Positions 1 to 9,139 of a stretch of DNA of 64,000 bases are shown here, piece by piece; the stretch's first letter is position 1; every line of letters starts with the position of its first letter. This DNA comes from Micromonospora pattaloongensis (GTDB taxonomy: Bacteria > Actinomycetota > Actinomycetes > Mycobacteriales > Micromonosporaceae): contig NZ_FNPH01000005.1 in assembly GCF_900107255.1 (NCBI RefSeq), positions 62,001 through 126,000 of the forward strand, read 5' to 3'. The notes under the pieces were generated by a model. The model saw nothing but the letters and a program-made list of their open reading frames with translations. It had not been told where the DNA came from and searched no databases. The position numbers and the translations under genes are program-made.

Positions 1-902
1 TCGCGGTCGTCGGCGTCGTGCTGATGGCGCTCTGCGTACCGCCGCTGGCCCGCCGGCGCGGCATCCCGCCGGGACGCGCGCTCTGGCTCGCGCTGGCCTG
101 CCCCCTCGTCGCCGTGCACCTGGTCTCCGGCGCCCACAACGACGCGCTGATGGTGGGGCTGCTCGTCGCCGGACTGCTGGTCGTCGCCGCCCGGCCGGGC
201 CGGCCCGGCGCCCAGCTCGGCGCCGGCCTGCTACTCGGGCTCGCCGTCGCCATCAAGATCACCGCCGTGGTGGTGCTGCCGTTCGCGGCGCTGGCCGCGA
301 TCCCCGGGCGGTACCGGCTGCCGGCGCTGCTGCGCCACGGCGCGTGGGTCGGGGTGGGGGCGATCGCCGCGATCCTCGGCTCGACGCTCGTCTCCGGGCT
401 CGGACTGGGCTGGATCGGCGGGCTCAGCCACAGCGGCGACTCCGTGCAGTGGACGGCGCCGCCGACCGCGCTCGGCATCTTCGTCGAGTACCTCGGTCGC
501 CCCTTCGGGCTGCACTACCACGCGGTGCCGGTGACCCGGGCGCTCTCGCTCCTCGTGCTCGCCGTGGTCCTGGTGGTGCTCTGGTGGCGGGCCCGGCACC
601 GCGACCCGGTCTTCTACGCCGGGCTGGCGCTGGCCGCCACCGTCGCGCTCGCGCCGGTCTTCCACCCCTGGTACGCGACCTGGCCGCTCGCCGTGCTGGC
701 GGCGACCGCCCGGCGGACCCGGTGGTTCCTGATCCCGGTCGCGGTGGCCGTCTTCCTCACCCTGCCGGACGGCAACAACCTCGCCCGGTTCACGAAGTTC
801 CAGGGCACGATCGTGATGGTCGTGCTGATCGTGTGGGTTACCCACCGCGCCCTCCGCTGGACCCGCGCCCAGCGCCGCCCCCACCAAACCCACCCCTCCT
901 AA
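1..902 (+). CDS. MptB-like polyprenyl-phosphomannose mannosyltransferase (C-terminal part, 5' end outside window)
   Basis: The reading frame is open from base 3 with no start codon forced inside the window, so this is the C-terminal ~300 residues of a longer membrane protein. Alternating hydrophobic segments and the HNDALM motif (about bases 137-155) resemble the actinobacterial MptA/MptB family, GT-C enzymes that add alpha-1,6-mannose to lipomannan-type glycans outside the membrane using polyprenyl-phosphate mannose. Short basic loops separate the membrane spans, and the tail (HRALRWTRAQRRP) is basic and probably cytoplasmic. The stop codon is followed after 20 bases by a palindromic element. 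The exact acceptor is inference, and another GT87/GT-C member cannot be excluded. Confidence 0.7.
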   Translation, partial: AVVGVVLMALCVPPLARRRGIPPGRALWLALACPLVAVHLVSGAHNDALMVGLLVAGLLVVAARPGRPGAQLGAGLLLGLAVAIKITAVVVLPFAALAAIPGRYRLPALLRHGAWVGVGAIAAILGSTLVSGLGLGWIGGLSHSGDSVQWTAPPTALGIFVEYLGRPFGLHYHAVPVTRALSLLVLAVVLVVLWWRARHRDPVFYAGLALAATVALAPVFHPWYATWPLAVLAATARRTRWFLIPVAVAVFLTLPDGNNLARFTKFQGTIVMVVLIVWVTHRALRWTRAQRRPHQTHPS

Positions 903-922
903 CCCCCCTGCGGTCTCCCCCC

Positions 923-994
923 GCGATCTTGCAGTTTTGGCCGTCGTTACGTGGCCTTATGCCCTTTTTGCCCAGGCCACAACTGCAAGATCGC
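923..994. repeat. Dispersed palindromic element, copy A
   Basis: Two 20-bp arms, 923-942 (GCGATCTTGCAGTTTTGGCC) and 975-994, pair at 19 of 20 positions around a 32-base loop. The same arm core recurs at 15392-15455, 27316-27396 and 34768-34835. It lies between the stop of the upstream mannosyltransferase gene and the next gene, so it may serve as a 3'-end structure, but it has no T-tract of a classical terminator. Confidence 0.85.
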
Positions 995-1038
995 CGGGAT
1001 GCGTGGGATGATTTTCCGTGCCTGGAGGGGGGACGCCG

Positions 1039-2472
1039 ATGGGCGATCCGTTGGGGGAGCGTGGCGCTACCGATTCGGTGCTGCGCCGGGTGTACGAGAC
1101 GGCCGGGCCGTACCTCGACTCGCTGGCCGCCCGCCCGGTCCACGACCCCCGGGCCGCGCCGCTGCTGGCAGAGCTCGGCCGGGCCGATCCGCTGCCCGAC
1201 GAGGGCGACGGTGCCGACGCCGTCGTGGACCGGCTGCTCCGGGTCGGCACGGCCGCCGCGACCCACTCGACCGGCCCGCGCTTCTTCCACCTGGTCATCG
1301 GCGGGGTCACCCCGGCGGCGCTCGCCGCCGACTGGACCGCCTCGATGCTCGACCAGAACGCCGCCTTCCGGGCCTCCTCGGCCCTCGCGACCGAGACCGA
1401 GACCGTCGCCCTGCGCTGGCTGCGCGAGCTGTTCGGCCTGCCCGAGACGTACGGCGGGGCGCTGGTCGCGAGCGCCACCTTCGCCAACTTCACCTCCCTG
1501 GCCTGCGCCACGCACTGGTGGGGGGAGCGGCACGGCGCCGACATCGCCGCGGACGGACTCGCCGGCCTGCCCCGGATGCCCGTGCTCTCCGGCGGGTACG
1601 TGCACGCCAGCGCCCGCAAGGCGCTGCAGATGCTCGGACACGGCCGCGACAGCGTGGAGGTCTTCGCGCGGGACGCGGTGGGACGCGTGGATCTCGACGC
1701 GCTCGACCGGCGGCTGACCGAGCTCCGCACGCCCGCCGTGGTGATCGCCAACGCCGGCGAGGTCAACGCCGGTGACTTCGACCCGGTCGCCGACCTCGCC
1801 GAGATCGCCGAGCGGCACGGCGCCTGGCTGCACGTCGACGGGGCGTTCGGGCTCTTCGCGGCGCTCTCCCCGCGCACCGCCCACCTGGTACGCGGCATCG
1901 AGCGCGCCGACTCCATCGGCTGCGACGCGCACAAATGGCTCAACGTGCCGTACGAGAGCGGCTTCGCGTTCCTGAGGGAGCCGGCCCGGCTCGGCGCGGC
2001 CTTCGGGATGCCGGGCGCGGCGTACCTGCCGGGCGCGGACAGTCCGCGTGGCGGCTACGCGCTGCTCGGGCCGGAGTCGTCGCGGCGGGCGCGGTCGCTG
2101 CCGATCTGGGCGACGCTCGCCGCGTACGGCCGCGAGGGCCACCGGGCGATGGTGGAACGGCACCTCGATCTCGCGCAGCGGCTGGCGGGACTGGTCGACG
2201 CGGCGCCGGAGCTGGAGCGGCTCGCGGAGGTGCCGCTCTGCATCGTCTGTTTCCGGGCACGTCCCGCGGGGATGCGGGAGGCGGAGCTCGACGACTTCAA
2301 CCGGCGGCTGGGGGAGGCGCTGCTGGACGACGGCCGGGTCTTCGCCGGCACGACCGTGTACGGCGGTCGCGTCGCGCTGCGCCCGGCGATCGTCAACTGG
2401 CGCACCACCGAGGCCGACATCGACGCCCTCGTCGACGTCGTCCGCGACCTCACCGCCCGTCTCGCCGGCTAG
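1039..2472 (+). CDS. Group II pyridoxal-phosphate-dependent decarboxylase
   Basis: A 477-residue PLP enzyme of the aromatic-amino-acid/glutamate decarboxylase fold. The Schiff-base lysine is K299 in DAHKWLN, and the upstream HVDGAFG stretch carries the Asp that contacts the pyridinium nitrogen. FFHLVIGG near residue 85 and the LFGLP segment are also typical of the family. ATG 1039 is preferred to GTG 1018 because GGAGGGGGGA (1024-1033) sits at ribosome-binding distance from it. The gene stands alone between a palindromic repeat and a terminator shared with convergent glnA, so context does not give the substrate. Candidates are aromatic L-amino acids, glutamate or diaminobutyrate; I cannot choose between them. 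Confidence 0.85.
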   Translation: MGDPLGERGATDSVLRRVYETAGPYLDSLAARPVHDPRAAPLLAELGRADPLPDEGDGADAVVDRLLRVGTAAATHSTGPRFFHLVIGGVTPAALAADWTASMLDQNAAFRASSALATETETVALRWLRELFGLPETYGGALVASATFANFTSLACATHWWGERHGADIAADGLAGLPRMPVLSGGYVHASARKALQMLGHGRDSVEVFARDAVGRVDLDALDRRLTELRTPAVVIANAGEVNAGDFDPVADLAEIAERHGAWLHVDGAFGLFAALSPRTAHLVRGIERADSIGCDAHKWLNVPYESGFAFLREPARLGAAFGMPGAAYLPGADSPRGGYALLGPESSRRARSLPIWATLAAYGREGHRAMVERHLDLAQRLAGLVDAAPELERLAEVPLCIVCFRARPAGMREAELDDFNRRLGEALLDDGRVFAGTTVYGGRVALRPAIVNWRTTEADIDALVDVVRDLTARLAG

Positions 2473-2476
2473 CGAA

Positions 2477-2506
2477 AGGGCCGGCCCGCAAAGGCGGGCC
2501 GGCCCT
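2477..2506. terminator. Bidirectional hairpin between convergent genes
   Basis: A perfect 13-bp stem, 2477-2489 (AGGGCCGGCCCGC) with 2494-2506, closes on a 4-base loop. It lies 5 bases after the decarboxylase stop and about 20 bases beyond the convergent glnA stop. There is no long T-run, which is common for GC-rich actinobacterial terminators. Confidence 0.7.
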
Positions 2507-2525
2507 GACAAGCGGAGCGCGGTGC

Positions 2526-3950
2526 TCAGCAGTCGAAGTACATCGCGAACTCGTGCGGGGTCGGCCGCAGGCGGACCGGGTCGACCTCGTTGGTGCGCTT
2601 CCACTCGATCCAGGTGGAGATCAGGTCGGGCGTGAAGACCCCACCCTCCAGCAGGAAGTCGTGGTTGGCCTCGAGCGCGTCGAGCACCTCCGGCAGCGAG
2701 CCCGGAACCTGCTTGACCGAGCCCCACTCCTCCGGCGGCAGGTCGTACAGGTCCTTGTCGATCGGCGCCGGCGGCTCGATCTTGCTGCGGATGCCGTCCA
2801 GGCCGGCCATCATCATGGCGGAGAACGCGAGGTACGGGTTGCTGGACGGGTCCGGCACCCGGAACTCGACCCGCTTGGCCTTGGCGTTGCTGCCGGTGAC
2901 CGGGATGCGGGTGCAGGCGGAGCGGTTGCGCTGCGAGTAGACCAGGTTGACCGGCGCCTCGAAGCCCGGCACCAGGCGACGGTACGAGTTGACCGTCGGG
3001 TTGGTGAAGGCGAGCAGCGACGGGGCGTGGTGCAGCAGGCCGCCGATGTACCAGCGGGCCATGTCGGACAGGCCCGCGTAGCCGGTCTCGTCGTAGAAGA
3101 GCGGCTCGCCGTTCAGCCAGAGGCTCTGGTGGGTGTGCATGCCGGAGCCGTTGTCCCCGAAGAGCGGCTTGGGCATGAAGGTCGCGGTCTTGCCGGCCGC
3201 CCACGCCTCGTTCTTGATGACGTACTTGAACAGCTGCAGCTGGTCGGCCGAGTGCAGCAGCGTCGAGAACCGGTAGTTGATCTCAGACTGCCCCGCGGTG
3301 CCGACCTCGTGGTGCGAGCGCTCCACCGCGAACCCGGCGTCGACAAGCCGGCGCACCATGCTGTCGCGCAGGTCCGCGAGGTGGTCGACCGGCGGCACCG
3401 GGAAGTAGCCGCCCTTGTACGCGGTCTTGTAGCCGCGGTTGCCGCCCGGCTCCTCGCGCCCGCTGTTCCAGGCGCCCTCGATCGAGTCGATGTAGTAGAA
3501 GGACTGGTGGGCGGAGGTCTCGTGGCGGATCGAGTCGAAGATGTAGAACTCCGCCTCGGCGCCGAAGTAGGCGGTGTCGGCGATGCCGCTCGCCGCCAGG
3601 TAGGCCTCGGCCTTCTTCGCCACGTTCCGCGGGTCCCGGGAGTAGGCCTCCCGGGTGAACGGGTCGTGGATGAAGAAGTTGAGCGCCAGCGTCTTCTGCG
3701 CCCGGAACGGGTCGATGAAGGCGGTGGCGACGTCCGGCAACAGCAGCATGTCCGACTCGTGAATCGCCTGGAAGCCGCGGATCGACGATCCGTCGAAGGC
3801 CAGGCCGTCGGTGAAGACGCTCTCGTCGAACGACTCGACCGGCAGGTTGAAGTGCTGCATCACGCCGGGCAGGTCACAGAAGCGTACGTCGACGAACTTC
3901 ACGTCCTCGTTCTTGAGGTAACGCAGCAGTTCCTCGGGATTGGCGAACAC
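2526..3950 (-). CDS. glnA: Glutamine synthetase type I (GSI-beta)
   Basis: Catalyses ATP-dependent condensation of glutamate and ammonium to glutamine in the cytosol. The 474-residue length and the N-terminal [14 protein letters not shown] stretch are typical of GSI. The adenylylation site is Y402 in [10 protein letters not shown], so activity is probably controlled by an adenylyltransferase. The GTG start at 3950 is chosen because AGGAGG lies 4 bases upstream and the product then begins MFANPEEL, like characterised homologues; an ATG at 4019 would add an unconserved leader. A GlnR-type operator lies about 80 bases upstream, indicating nitrogen control. It corresponds to mycobacterial glnA1, next to DUF4191 and the lip genes there as well. 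Confidence 0.96.
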   Translation of the reverse strand: MFANPEELLRYLKNEDVKFVDVRFCDLPGVMQHFNLPVESFDESVFTDGLAFDGSSIRGFQAIHESDMLLLPDVATAFIDPFRAQKTLALNFFIHDPFTREAYSRDPRNVAKKAEAYLAASGIADTAYFGAEAEFYIFDSIRHETSAHQSFYYIDSIEGAWNSGREEPGGNRGYKTAYKGGYFPVPPVDHLADLRDSMVRRLVDAGFAVERSHHEVGTAGQSEINYRFSTLLHSADQLQLFKYVIKNEAWAAGKTATFMPKPLFGDNGSGMHTHQSLWLNGEPLFYDETGYAGLSDMARWYIGGLLHHAPSLLAFTNPTVNSYRRLVPGFEAPVNLVYSQRNRSACTRIPVTGSNAKAKRVEFRVPDPSSNPYLAFSAMMMAGLDGIRSKIEPPAPIDKDLYDLPPEEWGSVKQVPGSLPEVLDALEANHDFLLEGGVFTPDLISTWIEWKRTNEVDPVRLRPTPHEFAMYFDC

Positions 3951-3990
3951 ACGTCCTCCTGGCACGTCCACGGGTGGCTGGCTGGTAGCG

Positions 3991-3996
3991 ACGCTA
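3991..3996 (-). promoter_or_regulatory. Candidate -10 element of glnA
   Basis: Read on the minus strand this is TAGCGT, matching TANNNT. It places transcription start near 3985, about 35 bases before the GTG. The GlnR-like box is then centred near -51, a usual activator position. Inference from spacing only. Confidence 0.4.
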
Positions 3997-4028
3997 TGGC
4001 CGTGCCGTTGCCCCGGCATGTTCGGTGT

Positions 4029-4044
4029 GTTTCTGCTGTGTTAC
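4029..4044 (-). promoter_or_regulatory. GlnR-type nitrogen operator upstream of glnA
   Basis: On the minus strand the bases read GTAACACAGCAGAAAC, which is GTAAC-N6-GAAAC. This matches the a-site/b-site half of the published actinobacterial GlnR consensus (gTnAC-N6-GaAAC). A weaker half-site (AACAT) follows at the next N6 spacing. It lies upstream of the candidate -10 of glnA, consistent with activation under nitrogen limitation. Confidence 0.75.
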
Positions 4045-4069
4045 GTCACCTGCGGAGTGTGACGTCCGC

Positions 4070-4759
4070 CTACCGGCCGCGCATCTGCCGGCCCGCGCCC
4101 TTCGGCGGCCGCATGTTCTTCGGGATCGCGCCCTTGGGCATCTGCGGCCGGGCGGTCAGCGCGGTCAGCCGCTTGTCGAGGGCGTTGACGTCCTTGCCGT
4201 TGAGGGCTCGGGGCAGCCGCATCAGCGTCATCCGCAGCTTGCGGATCGGCAGCTCGCCCTCGCCCTGGCCGATGACGTAGTCGTGCAGCGGGGCCGTGCC
4301 AATCACCTTCGCCAGGCGCTTCTTCTCCTGGCCGAGCAGGCCGCGCACCCGCTGTGGGTTGCCCTCGGCGAGCAGGATCACGCCGGGCCGCCCGATCACC
4401 AGGTGCACCATGTCCAGTTGCGTGGTCGAGCTGACCGCCGGGGTGACCCGCCAGTCGCCGCGCATGGTCTCCAACAGCGACGCGGCGGCGCCCGGCTGGC
4501 CCTCGGCGGCGGTCATCATCGCGGTGTTCGAGCGCAGGTTGAGCACGATCAGCAGCGCCAGCAGCGCCACCAGGACGCCGACCGGCAGCCAGATCCAGCC
4601 CCAGAGCAGGACCGCGACCACGGTCAGCGCGAGCGGGATCAGCACCGCGGCGGCGGCGAGCGGTGCGAACCACTTGTCGCGCTTAGCGGTGAACGAGAAC
4701 ACCATCCCGATCTGCTTCAGCCGCTGGCCGAACGAGACCTTCTCCTGGGGCTTTGCCAT
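4070..4759 (-). CDS. DUF4191 family membrane protein
   Basis: A 229-residue protein with two adjacent hydrophobic segments at about residues 33-75, preceded by the basic FTAKRDKWF and followed by a long soluble domain. The C-terminus is strongly basic (KGAIPKNMRPPKGAGRQ). This is the DUF4191 family, of unknown function, found beside lipA/glnA in actinobacteria including mycobacteria (Rv2219). The ATG at 4759 has no Shine-Dalgarno sequence but has TACACT six bases upstream, so the mRNA is probably leaderless. The conserved neighbourhood suggests a house-keeping envelope role, but no activity can be read from the sequence. Confidence 0.88.
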   Translation of the reverse strand: MAKPQEKVSFGQRLKQIGMVFSFTAKRDKWFAPLAAAAVLIPLALTVVAVLLWGWIWLPVGVLVALLALLIVLNLRSNTAMMTAAEGQPGAAASLLETMRGDWRVTPAVSSTTQLDMVHLVIGRPGVILLAEGNPQRVRGLLGQEKKRLAKVIGTAPLHDYVIGQGEGELPIRKLRMTLMRLPRALNGKDVNALDKRLTALTARPQMPKGAIPKNMRPPKGAGRQMRGR

Positions 4760-4765
4760 GCGGGC

Positions 4766-4771
4766 AGTGTA
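4766..4771 (-). promoter_or_regulatory. Leaderless -10 box of the DUF4191 gene
   Basis: Minus-strand TACACT followed by six bases and the ATG at 4759. Transcription would start at or next to the start codon. Confidence 0.6.
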
Positions 4772-4827
4772 GTGGTCGGCCGCCGCACCGCTGTCGCGTG
4801 GCCGAGGCCGGGCCGGACCACCGCCGA

Positions 4828-4842
4828 CGTAAGGACCTTACG
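4828..4842. promoter_or_regulatory. Perfect 15-bp palindrome, possible operator
   Basis: CGTAAGG-A-CCTTACG has 7-bp arms around one base. It lies in the 220-bp gap between the divergent DUF4191 gene and the small ORF that precedes the LuxR-type regulator. A partial repeat (GCGTAAGGGG) follows near 4868. The position suits a transcription-factor site, but no cognate factor is known. Confidence 0.4.
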
Positions 4843-4979
4843 GCCGCGCCGCCGGGTACTTAGCGGCGCGTAAGGGGGTGATCACGCCCGAAGATGAGGC
4901 ACGGCACCCATGTGCGTCGGGGGCCTTCGCGCGAAGAGTTTCAGTCAGCACTCGACCGACGATCCGCGAGGAGTTCCCC

Positions 4980-5174
4980 GTGTTTCCGTACCCCGACGTC
5001 CACGACGCCCTCCGCGCTCACGAGGCGCGCGCCGCCGAGCTGCGCGCCTTGGCCACGCACGACCGGCTGGTCCGTGCCGCGCGCCCCCGCCCGCAACCCC
5101 AGCCGGTGCGCTGGATCGGCCGGCTGCTCCGGCGCCCGCGCCACGGCGGCACCCGTACCCCGGCGCTGCCGTGA
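4980..5174 (+). CDS. Small basic protein preceding a LuxR-type regulator
   Basis: A 64-residue protein starting VFPYPDVHDALRAHEARAAELRALA, with a helical, Ala/Arg/Glu-rich N-terminal half and a very basic Pro/Arg-rich C-terminal half (WIGRLLRRPRHGG). The GTG at 4980 is preceded by GAGGAG (4968-4973). I do not recognise a family. The stop codon overlaps a GTG at 5171 (GTGA) that is in frame with the regulator downstream, so the two may be translationally coupled. Codon use matches the neighbours, which supports a real gene. Confidence 0.6.
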   Translation: MFPYPDVHDALRAHEARAAELRALATHDRLVRAARPRPQPQPVRWIGRLLRRPRHGGTRTPALP

Positions 5175-5209
5175 CCGCCCCGACCCGCGCCCGACCGGCC
5201 GGCCCGCCC

Positions 5210-5290
5210 GCCCGGAGCGGCGATGCCGGCCTGGCCGCCCGGAGCGGCGATGCCGGCCTGGCCGCCCGGAGCGGCGATGCCGCCGCGGCC
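5210..5290 (+). repeat. Three tandem 27-bp repeats before the LuxR-type regulator
   Basis: The unit starting GCCCGGAGCGGCGATGCCGG is present at 5210-5236 and 5237-5263 identically, and at 5264-5290 with three changes. The 27-bp period keeps the reading frame and would encode (ARSGDAGLA)n if translation of the regulator began upstream at 5171. Confidence 0.85.
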
Positions 5291-5314
5291 GCCCACCATG
5301 GCATTCTCGATGCC

Positions 5315-8197
5315 GTGACAGCACGCACCACCAGCACCGTCCTCGTCGGCCGCCAGGCCGAGCTCGGCGCCCTGACCGACGCGCTCAAGCGCGTCCGCGC
5401 CGACGAGCCGGCGGCGCTGCTGGTGGGCGGCGAGGCGGGCGTCGGCAAGACCCGGCTGGTCGAGGAGTTCGGCCGGCTCGCCGCGCGTGACGGCGCGCGG
5501 CTGCTCACCGGGCAGTGCCTGGAACTGGGGGAGGAGGGCCTGCCGTTCGCCCCGTTCGCCGCGGCGCTGCGTGAGGTGCTGCGCCGCGACGGCCCGGCCG
5601 CCTTCGCCGGGCACGAGCCCGAGTTCGCCCGCCTGCTGCCGGAGCTCGGCCCCGCCGGGCCGCAGATCGCCGCCGACAGCAACCGCGGGTATTTCTTCGA
5701 CCTCGTCGCCGGCCTGGTCGGCCGGCTCGCCGCCGACGGTCCGCTGGTGCTCGTCATCGAGGACCTGCACTGGGCCGACCGCTCCACCCGTGACCTGATC
5801 GCCTTCCTGGTCCGCTCCGCGCGCACCGCCCGGATGCTGCTGCTCTGCACGTACCGCACCGACGAGCTGCACCGCGGCCACCCGCTGCGCCCGTTCCTCG
5901 CCGAGCTCGACCGGGTGCGCGGCGTCGAGCGCGTCGAGCTCGCCCGGCTCGACCGGGACGGCACCGGCGAGATCCTCGCCGACCTGCTCGGCTCCGAACC
6001 CCGCCCCGGCACCGTCGAATCGATCCACAAGCGCGCCCAGGGCAACCCGTTCTTCATCGAGGAGCTGGCCGCCTGCGGCGACCCCAACGGCTGCTGCGAG
6101 ATCCCCGACACGCTGCGCGACCTGCTGCTCTCCCGTGTCGACCGGCTGCCGGAGCCGGCCCAGCGGGTGCTGCGCATCGCCGCGGCCGGCGGTTCCCGCT
6201 TCGGACACGATCTGCTGCTCACCGTCGCCGGCATGCCGGAGCCCGAGCTGGAGGAGGCGCTGCGCGCCGCCGTCGCGGCCCAGCTGCTGGTGGCGATCCC
6301 CGAGGAGGGGTACGAGTTCCGGCACGCGCTGGTGCGCGAGGCGGTCCACGACGACCTGCTCCCCGGCGAGCACGTCCGGCTGCACGCCCGGTACGCCGCG
6401 GCGATCGAGGCCGACCCGCAGCTCGTCGTCGCCGGCCGGGCCCCCGCCGAGATCGCGCACCACTGGCACGCCGCGCACGACCACCCGCGCGCGCTCACCG
6501 CGGCCCTGCACGCCGCGGCCGCCGCCGAGGCGCGGTACGCGTACGCGGAGCAGAGCCGGTTGCTGGAGCGCGCCCTGGAGCTGTGGGAGCAGGTCCCGGA
6601 CGCCGCCGACCGGATCGGCATGGACCACCTGGCGCTGGTGGAGGAGACGCTGCGCGCCGCGGTCGCGGCCGGGGACTACACGCGCGCGCTGAGCCTGACG
6701 CGCGCCGCGCTCGGCGAGGTGGACAGCGCGGCGGAGCCGCTGCGCGCCGCCCGGCTGTTGCAGCGGCGCGGCAAGCTGAAGCGCAACTTCGGCAAGAGCG
6801 ACGGGGTCGCCGAGCTGCGCCAGGCGTACGAGCTGGCGCGCGACGCCGAGAACGGCCCGGAGCGGGTGCGGCTGCTCTCGCACATCGCGGAGTCGCTGGG
6901 GCCGGTCGCCGCCGACGAGGCGGCCCGGATCGCCCGCGAGGCGGTCGCCGCGGCCGCGGGTTCGGACGACGCCACGTTGCACCTCTCCGCCCGGATCACC
7001 TCCACCAACGTGTGCAGCCCCGCCAGCGCGGCCGACGAGGCGCTCGTCGAGGTCACGCGCGTGGCCGACACCGCGCGGGAGCTCGGCGACGTGACGAACC
7101 TGATCAGGGCCCAGGTCAGCGTCTCCCACCTTCTGTTCGAACTCGGGCGGTACGCCGAGTCGGCGCGGACCGCCGCGGAGGCGATGCCCGACGCGCGCCG
7201 GGTGGGCATCGACCGCACCAGCGGGGCGTACCTGATCGCCAACCATGCCGAGGCGCTGGTCGCGCTGGGCCGCTGGGACGAGGCGGAGACGCTCTGCGCC
7301 GAGGCGGCCCGGCTCGACCCGCCGGGCACCCTCGCCGTGCCGTGGCTGGAGATCCGGGCCCGGCTGCGGCTGGCCCGCGGGCACGCCGGCGCCGTCGGGG
7401 CCGTGGCCCGGGTGCTGGGCTATCTCGGCAAGCCGTACCTGTCGCCGCAGCAGCGTATCCCCCTCTACGAGCTGCGGATCACCGCCGCGCTCGCGGCCGA
7501 CGACCACGCCGAAGCGGTCGCCGCCGCCACCACGGCGCTCGACGATCCGGTGCTGCCCCGGGAGCCGCGCTACACCTGGCCGTTGCTTGTCGCGGCGGCC
7601 CGCGCCGCCGTGTCGGCCGACGCGTCCGCCCCGGACGCGGTCCTCGCGGCCCGGATCCGGGAGATCGTCGACGCCGTGCCCGCCCGGCACCCGGCCGAGC
7701 GGGCCGCGGCGGCCGAGGTCACCGCGACGTTGGCCCCGCCGCCGGAGGCGCTCGCGGCCTGGCGGGCGGCGGTCGAGGCGCGGCGGACCGACGGGCAGCC
7801 GTACCAGCTCGCGGGTGCCCTGCTGGCGGCCGCGACCGCCGCCGCGGCGGCCGGGGACCGCGGCGCGGTGGCGTCGGCGGTGGCGGAGGCCGCGACGATC
7901 GCCGGGCAGTTGGGTGCGCGACCGCTGGCCGAGCAGGCGGCGACGCTGGCGCGCCGGGTCGGGCTGCGCGACGGCGGACGGCCGGGGGCGGCGAGCGACG
8001 GGCTGACCAGCCGCGAGCTGGAGGTGCTGCGGCTGGTCGCCGAGGGGCACAGCAACAGCCGGATCGCGGAGGAGCTCTACATCTCGCCGAAGACGGCCAG
8101 CGTGCACGTCTCCCGGATCATCGCGAAGCTGGCGGTCAGCAACCGGGTGGAGGCCGCCGCCGTGGCGCACCGGCTCGGGCTGCTCACCCCGAGCTGA
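5315..8197 (+). CDS. Large AAA/TPR LuxR-family transcriptional regulator (LAL type)
   Basis: A 960-residue regulator of the large ATP-binding LuxR (LAL/STAND-like) class. The N-terminal AAA_16 ATPase has Walker A GGEAGVGKT (K45) and Walker B LVLVIEDLHWAD. The middle 450 residues form Ala/Leu-rich TPR-like helices. The last ~60 residues are a GerE/LuxR DNA-binding domain (LTSRELEVLRLVAEGHSNSRIAEELYI). The GTG at 5315 gives the usual short leader to LVGRQAEL. An in-frame GTG at 5171 overlapping the previous stop would add a 48-residue repetitive leader. Ligand and target genes cannot be deduced. It converges with lipA. Confidence 0.85.
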   Translation: MTARTTSTVLVGRQAELGALTDALKRVRADEPAALLVGGEAGVGKTRLVEEFGRLAARDGARLLTGQCLELGEEGLPFAPFAAALREVLRRDGPAAFAGHEPEFARLLPELGPAGPQIAADSNRGYFFDLVAGLVGRLAADGPLVLVIEDLHWADRSTRDLIAFLVRSARTARMLLLCTYRTDELHRGHPLRPFLAELDRVRGVERVELARLDRDGTGEILADLLGSEPRPGTVESIHKRAQGNPFFIEELAACGDPNGCCEIPDTLRDLLLSRVDRLPEPAQRVLRIAAAGGSRFGHDLLLTVAGMPEPELEEALRAAVAAQLLVAIPEEGYEFRHALVREAVHDDLLPGEHVRLHARYAAAIEADPQLVVAGRAPAEIAHHWHAAHDHPRALTAALHAAAAAEARYAYAEQSRLLERALELWEQVPDAADRIGMDHLALVEETLRAAVAAGDYTRALSLTRAALGEVDSAAEPLRAARLLQRRGKLKRNFGKSDGVAELRQAYELARDAENGPERVRLLSHIAESLGPVAADEAARIAREAVAAAAGSDDATLHLSARITSTNVCSPASAADEALVEVTRVADTARELGDVTNLIRAQVSVSHLLFELGRYAESARTAAEAMPDARRVGIDRTSGAYLIANHAEALVALGRWDEAETLCAEAARLDPPGTLAVPWLEIRARLRLARGHAGAVGAVARVLGYLGKPYLSPQQRIPLYELRITAALAADDHAEAVAAATTALDDPVLPREPRYTWPLLVAAARAAVSADASAPDAVLAARIREIVDAVPARHPAERAAAAEVTATLAPPPEALAAWRAAVEARRTDGQPYQLAGALLAAATAAAAAGDRGAVASAVAEAATIAGQLGARPLAEQAATLARRVGLRDGGRPGAASDGLTSRELEVLRLVAEGHSNSRIAEELYISPKTASVHVSRIIAKLAVSNRVEAAAVAHRLGLLTPS

Positions 8198-8203
8198 AAC
8201 GCC

Positions 8204-9139
8204 TTACGCGGAAGCGGCGTTGCGGGCGTCGATCGCCTGCCGGTAGAGCCGGCCGGCGCGGTACGACGAGCGCACCAGCGGGCCGCTCATCACCCCGGCG
8301 AAGCCGATCTCCTCGGCCTCCTCGCGCAGCTCGACGAACTCCTCCGGCTTGACCCAGCGCTCCACCGGGTGGTGCCGGGGGGTCGGGCGCAGGTACTGCG
8401 TGACGGTGATCAGCTCGCACCCGGCGTCGTGCAGGTCACGCAGCGCCTGGGAGACCTCGGCGCGCTCCTCGCCCATGCCCAGGATCAGATTGGACTTGGT
8501 GACCAGCCCGGCCGCGCGGGCCTGACGGATCACATCGAGCGAGCGCTCGTAGCGGAACGCCGGGCGGATCCGCTTGAAGATCCGCGGCACGGTCTCGACG
8601 TTGTGCGCCAGCACCTCGGGCCGCGACCCGAAGACCTCGGCGAGCTGCGCCGGGTCGGCGTTGAAGTCGGGGATCAGCAGTTCGACGCCGCAGCCCGCCT
8701 GCAGCGCGTGGATCTGCCGCACGGTCTCGGCGTACAGCCAGGCGCCGCCGTCGGGCAGGTCGTCGCGGGCCACGCCCGTCACGGTCGCGTACCGCAGCCC
8801 CATCGCGGCCACCGACTCGGCCACCCGGCGCGGCTCGTCGGCGTCGAACTCGGCCGGCTTGCCGGTGTCGATCTGGCAGAAGTCGCAGCGGCGGGTGCAC
8901 TGGTCACCGCCGATGAGGAAGGTTGCCTCCCGGTCCTCCCAACACTCGTAGATGTTGGGGCAGCCGGCCTCCTGGCAGACCGTGTGCAGGCCCTCCCGCT
9001 GCACGAGGCCGCGCAGCTCGGTGTACTCCGGGCCCATCTTCGCCTTGACCTTGATCCATGGCGGCTTGCGCTCGATCGGGGTCTCGGCGTTGCGGGCCTC
9101 GATGCGCAGCATGCGCCGGCCCTCGGGAGCGATCGTCAC
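8204..9139 (-). CDS. lipA: Lipoyl synthase (radical SAM)
   Basis: Inserts two sulfurs into octanoyl-lipoyl domains. The radical-SAM cluster motif is C81-x3-C85-x2-C88 (CTRRCDFC). The auxiliary cluster motif [12 protein letters not shown] lies ~25 residues earlier, and the C-terminal [11 protein letters not shown] supplies the Arg-Ser-Ser ligand of the sacrificial cluster. The 311-residue length is normal. The GTG at 9139 gives the family N-terminus ([16 protein letters not shown]). Substrate domains are encoded nearby in sucB, and lipB supplies the octanoyl groups. nadE sits between lipA and lipB. Confidence 0.96.
   Translation of the reverse strand: MTIAPEGRRMLRIEARNAETPIERKPPWIKVKAKMGPEYTELRGLVQREGLHTVCQEAGCPNIYECWEDREATFLIGGDQCTRRCDFCQIDTGKPAEFDADEPRRVAESVAAMGLRYATVTGVARDDLPDGGAWLYAETVRQIHALQAGCGVELLIPDFNADPAQLAEVFGSRPEVLAHNVETVPRIFKRIRPAFRYERSLDVIRQARAAGLVTKSNLILGMGEERAEVSQALRDLHDAGCELITVTQYLRPTPRHHPVERWVKPEEFVELREEAEEIGFAGVMSGPLVRSSYRAGRLYRQAIDARNAASA

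Noticed and set aside
5171-5315. Upstream GTG start (5171) for the LAL-type regulator
   Set aside because: It is in frame and coupled (GTGA) but adds a repetitive 48-residue leader not expected in the family. Kept only as an alternative.
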